Notes under the pieces: model-generated
The model's input: the letters and a program-made list of their open reading frames with translations, nothing else
What the model was told of the DNA's origin: nothing
The model's database searches: none
Assembly: GCF_017814275.1 (NCBI RefSeq)
Contig: NZ_JAGIYQ010000010.1
Location: forward strand, 1-64,000
Source of the DNA: Gottfriedia endophytica
Lineage (GTDB): Bacteria > Bacillota > Bacilli > Bacillales > Bacillaceae_G
DNA length: 64,000 nucleotides
Direction: 5' to 3'
Translations under genes and position numbers: made by a program
Shown here: positions 61,379 to 64,000 of the stretch, one piece after another
Layout: each line of letters starts with the position of its first letter
Numbering within the stretch: position 1 is the stretch's first letter

Positions 61379-62362
61379 ATGTTTAAATCAAAAGCTCGTA
61401 TTACTGCGATTGGTTCATATGTTCCAGAAAAGAAGTTAACGAATTATGATTTAGAAAAATTAGTTGAAACAAATGATGAATGGATTGTAAAACGTACAGG
61501 TATTAAAGAACGAAGAATAGCGAATGAAGATGAGTATACAAGTGATATCTGTTTTAAAGCCGTTCAAAATTTAATGGAGCGGTATGATAAGACGGTTGAA
61601 GATGTTGATATGATCATTGTGTGCACAGTAACACCTGATTTCAAAACTCCAAGTGTAGCTTCTCTACTTCAAGCAAAGCTTGGTATAAAGAATACTGGCG
61701 CAATTGATTTAAATGCTGCGTGTGCTGGATTTACCTATGGTTTGCATATGGCTAATGGTTTGATAACTTCTGGTTTACACAAGAAAATTTTAGTTTTGGG
61801 CGCAGAAACCTTATCTAAAATTACTGATTATGAAGATCGAACGACTTGCATTTTATTTGGAGATGGAGGAGGAGCGGTTCTTGTAGAATTTGATGAAGAA
61901 CAACCAAGTTTTCTTTCTTCGTATATAGGTTCAGAAGGAGAAAAAGGAAAACACTTATATTGTACAAACTTATCAAATCGTATGTTTGAAGAGGATTTAA
62001 TTGATAGTAATAAAATTGTTCAAAATGGTCGTGAGGTATACAAGTGGGCAGTTACTACTGTTCCGATTGGAATGAATAAAGTCCTTGAAAATGCATCCAC
62101 TCAAATTAATGAAGTAGATTGGTTTGTTCCACATAGTGCAAATTTAAGAATGATTGAATCAATCTGTGAAAAAAGTGACTTTCCAATCGAACGAACATTT
62201 TATAGCTTAGTTGATTATGGAAATACGTCATCAGCAACAATTCCATTATCATTAGATAAAGGGGTTAGTGAAGGGAAACTCAAAAGAGGAGATAAAGTTT
62301 TATTATATGGATTCGGTGGTGGGCTAGCTCAGGCTGGATTATTGATTAATTGGACAATTTAA
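61379..62362 (+). CDS. fabH: 3-oxoacyl-ACP synthase III (FabH family)
   Basis: FabH condenses acetyl- or branched-chain acyl-CoA with malonyl-ACP to start fatty-acid synthesis. The 327-residue protein has the thiolase fold with Cys115 in NAACAGF, His in VPHSANLRMIE and Asn in YGNTSSAT. GGAGGTGGATACTAT-like AGAGGTGG precedes the ATG. Bacillus has two paralogues, FabHA and FabHB; this stand-alone gene resembles FabHB (YhfB). A FapR-like box precedes it. Confidence 0.93.
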   Translation: MFKSKARITAIGSYVPEKKLTNYDLEKLVETNDEWIVKRTGIKERRIANEDEYTSDICFKAVQNLMERYDKTVEDVDMIIVCTVTPDFKTPSVASLLQAKLGIKNTGAIDLNAACAGFTYGLHMANGLITSGLHKKILVLGAETLSKITDYEDRTTCILFGDGGGAVLVEFDEEQPSFLSSYIGSEGEKGKHLYCTNLSNRMFEEDLIDSNKIVQNGREVYKWAVTTVPIGMNKVLENASTQINEVDWFVPHSANLRMIESICEKSDFPIERTFYSLVDYGNTSSATIPLSLDKGVSEGKLKRGDKVLLYGFGGGLAQAGLLINWTI

Positions 62363-62383
62363 AAACAATACTTTCGTTTAATC

Positions 62384-62426
62384 AGCAGACCAAGACTGTA
62401 TTCTTTCAGCCTTGGTCTGCTTTTTG
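62384..62426 (+). terminator. Terminator of fabH
   Basis: GCAGACCAAG and CTTGGTCTGC form a 10-bp stem, followed by TTTTTG. Confidence 0.9.
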
Positions 62427-62558
62427 ATTATACTTTGCAGTTCAGAAAATCGATCATGCGGAAGTTCGTTTCATCATTTCCTGCTAACCAGTAGGGTCTC
62501 CAGATGGTTGGGGCACTGGCATATTTAGTGTTGTCCAGCCAAGGAAATGTAATCTGTA

Positions 62559-62597
62559 TATGACATAATGTAAACTTTTTATGACATCATGCATATA
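62559..62597 (+). promoter_or_regulatory. Promoter and repeated operator-like motifs of the XRE module
   Basis: TATGACATAATG (62559-62570) and TATGACATCATG (62580-62591) lie 21 bp apart, two helical turns, just before TATAAT (62594-62599 region). ATGACATCAT is itself near-palindromic. The neighbouring XRE regulator is a natural candidate to bind here. Confidence 0.5.
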
Positions 62598-62641
62598 ATA
62601 CTTTACCGGATGTAAAAGTGACCATACAGGAGGTGTAAAAC

Positions 62642-63073
62642 ATGACTTATCAGGAAAAGAAGAGCATCGGCGCCATCCTTATTTTCGGATCTTATTCCTT
62701 GTACATGTACACGAGGTTTCCCGGTGGGGGCCTGGAGTCGGAAACATTTCGATATTGGGGTTCCTTCGTTCTCATCTTGACTTTGATTTCAATAGTCGCA
62801 CATATCATTATCAGCATTATTTTTAACATCTTCTTTAGAATTACGACCAGGGAAAAGGAACCAACTTTTGCTGATGAACTGGATAAGTTAATTGACTTGA
62901 AAGCAAATCGAAATTCTTTCTTTGTGTTTATTGTCGGCTTTCTTCTTGCAATGGGATCACTGGTCATCTATCAGCCGTCACAAGTAATGTTCATAATCCT
63001 AATCACTTCTGGATTCATTTCAGATGTGACCGGCTCCATTACAAAACTGTATCACTATCGGAGAGGAGTGTAA
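62642..63073 (+). CDS. Membrane protein paired with an XRE regulator
   Basis: A 143-residue protein with four hydrophobic helices: IGAILIFGSYSLYMYTRF, FVLILTLISIVAHIIISIIF, FFVFIVGFLLAMGSLVIY and VMFIILITSGFISDVTG. A charged cytoplasmic stretch (TTREKEPTFADELDKLIDLK) sits in the middle. This layout, next to a small XRE regulator, is common in Bacillus but the function is not known. AGGAGGTG precedes the ATG. Codon and base use are more GC-rich than in neighbouring genes. Confidence 0.8.
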   Translation: MTYQEKKSIGAILIFGSYSLYMYTRFPGGGLESETFRYWGSFVLILTLISIVAHIIISIIFNIFFRITTREKEPTFADELDKLIDLKANRNSFFVFIVGFLLAMGSLVIYQPSQVMFIILITSGFISDVTGSITKLYHYRRGV

Positions 63074-63081
63074 GGTGTACG

Positions 63082-63306
63082 ATGGGCAAAAATCTTGTCG
63101 GCAATCATATACGTAAATTACGATTCAATCATGATGAAATGACTCAGCAGCAATTGGCTGACAAGGTGGGCGTAACGAGACAAACAATATTGGCACTCGA
63201 AAAGGGAAACTACTCTCCATCCTTAGAACTGGCTTTTCGTATTGCTCTCGCCTTTAACTTACCATTGGAAGAGGTTTTCTTTTATGGTAACAGCATAAAG
63301 AAGTAA
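63082..63306 (+). CDS. XRE family transcriptional regulator
   Basis: A 74-residue protein that is one helix-turn-helix: IRKLRFNHDEMTQQQLADKV, then GVTRQTILALEKGNYSPSLE and FNLPLEEVFFY. It follows the membrane-protein gene after 8 bp, so the two are co-transcribed. Small regulators of this YozG/YgzD-like type usually sense something through their membrane partner. Its own promoter with repeated motifs suggests autoregulation. Confidence 0.88.
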   Translation: MGKNLVGNHIRKLRFNHDEMTQQQLADKVGVTRQTILALEKGNYSPSLELAFRIALAFNLPLEEVFFYGNSIKK

Positions 63307-63334
63307 GAACTATGATTAAGAAAGGGGATAAAAA

Positions 63335-64000
63335 ATGATTTCAAACAAGAAAGCGGCACAAATTGTGGGAGTACTGTTTATACTTGCATCCGTTACGGCA
63401 ATAATAGGTCTTAATTTATACAATCCTATCCTAAAAAATCCCGACTATCTGATTCAAGGTTCCGAACACGCCAATCAGGTGATATTAGGAGCACTTATGG
63501 AGTTAATTCTTGTGGTATCGGTGATTGGTACTGCAACTACAATGTTTCCATTTTTAAGAAAGTATAATGAAACGATAGCACTTTGGCATGTTTGCTTTAG
63601 ATTTCTTGAAGGCATTATCATTACTGTTGGTGTAATTAGTGTACTGTCGCTATTGACATTAAGCCGTGAATTTGTAGAAACAGGAGCTCAGGATATCTCC
63701 TCTTTTCAAGCTTCAGGTATTTTATTAAAAGCAATACATGACTGGACATTTATGCTTGGTCCTCTTTTCATGCTAGGAATTAATACGATGATGTATAGTT
63801 ATATATTTTATAAATCCAAATTAATACCTAGATTTATATCCATCTTGGGGATGACAGGCGCAACAATGGTTTTTATTTGTGCCTTGTTAGTAATGTTCGG
63901 TGTAATTCAACAAATTTCTGTTATAGGTGGTATTTTAGCCTTACCAGTAGCAGCTAATGAAATGATTTTAGCAGTATGGCTTATCATTAAAGGATTCGAT
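63335..64000 (+). CDS. DUF4386 family membrane protein (partial)
   Basis: At least 222 residues, truncated by the window end. It starts MISNKKAAQIVGVLFILASV, has about six hydrophobic helices, and contains the DUF4386 features FRFLEGIIITVGVIS and HDWTFMLGPLFMLGINTMMY. GAAAGGGGATAAAAA precedes the ATG. It follows the XRE gene after 28 bp, so it may belong to the same operon. Function unknown. Confidence 0.88.
   Translation, partial: MISNKKAAQIVGVLFILASVTAIIGLNLYNPILKNPDYLIQGSEHANQVILGALMELILVVSVIGTATTMFPFLRKYNETIALWHVCFRFLEGIIITVGVISVLSLLTLSREFVETGAQDISSFQASGILLKAIHDWTFMLGPLFMLGINTMMYSYIFYKSKLIPRFISILGMTGATMVFICALLVMFGVIQQISVIGGILALPVAANEMILAVWLIIKGFD

Overview
The window looks like a chromosomal segment of a low-GC, endospore-forming Bacillaceae bacterium (Bacillus sensu lato). 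The evidence is the 21-gene Bacillus-type tRNA order, a cotJABC spore-coat operon, yteA, ytkD, yuiD and ytzI orthologues, a glgBCDAP operon, the men cluster in Bacillus order, pckA divergent from a SAM-riboswitch-controlled metK, strong GGAGG ribosome binding sites and frequent TTG starts. A species cannot be fixed from the sequence alone.

Layout. 1-2620: end of an rRNA operon (23S 3' end, 5S) followed by 22 tRNA genes and a terminator. 3258-4006: a TTTAT-flanked short repeat and an acetyltransferase. 4111-12181: glycogen synthesis and breakdown operon glgBCDAP behind a cre-like site and a SigE-like promoter. 12246-16740: lipase, Nudix, DUF952, PhzF-like, VOC and DUF1003 genes. The DUF1003 gene sits behind a strongly structured leader with mutually exclusive helices. 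16910-22814: nupC, a tiny XapX gene, cotJABC, brnQ and an ArgO/LysE exporter. 22940-31044: small membrane or secreted proteins, an orphan trpB under a tryptophan T-box, two tandem LysE-type exporters, a second acetyltransferase and an AIM24-like protein. 31139-41926: a cold-shock gene with a long leader, yteA, menA divergent from menF-D-H-B-E-C, and an HD hydrolase. 41976-47990: cydAB, yidD-ytzI, ytkD, and a duplicated unit of a Q/P/Y-rich small protein gene plus an HD-hydrolase gene, in which the second HD gene is almost entirely lost. 47991-52217: ROK regulator, purine nucleoside phosphorylase, EamA transporter, deaminase. 52444-56469: pckA, SAM-I riboswitch, metK, yuiD. 56570-60727: an ABC-F gene behind a leader ORF and two hairpin terminators, a CPBP protease, a secreted coiled-coil protein. 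61306-64000: a FapR-like box and fabH, then a compositionally different module of membrane protein, XRE regulator and a truncated DUF4386 gene.

Two short repeat families are scattered through intergenic gaps: a 108-157 bp element with TTTAT at both ends (three copies) and a ~220 bp imperfect inverted repeat (four copies plus one degenerate). Metabolically the segment links carbon storage (glg), gluconeogenesis (pckA), menaquinone synthesis (men) and a menaquinol oxidase (cydAB).

The observations most worth following up are the leader of the DUF1003 gene (possible riboswitch), the leader-ORF attenuator of the ABC-F gene, the three-tier inverted repeat before the Nudix gene, the insertion inside the tRNA cluster, and the tandem duplication with a gene remnant. 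The riboswitch proposal for DUF1003 is inference from base pairing only.
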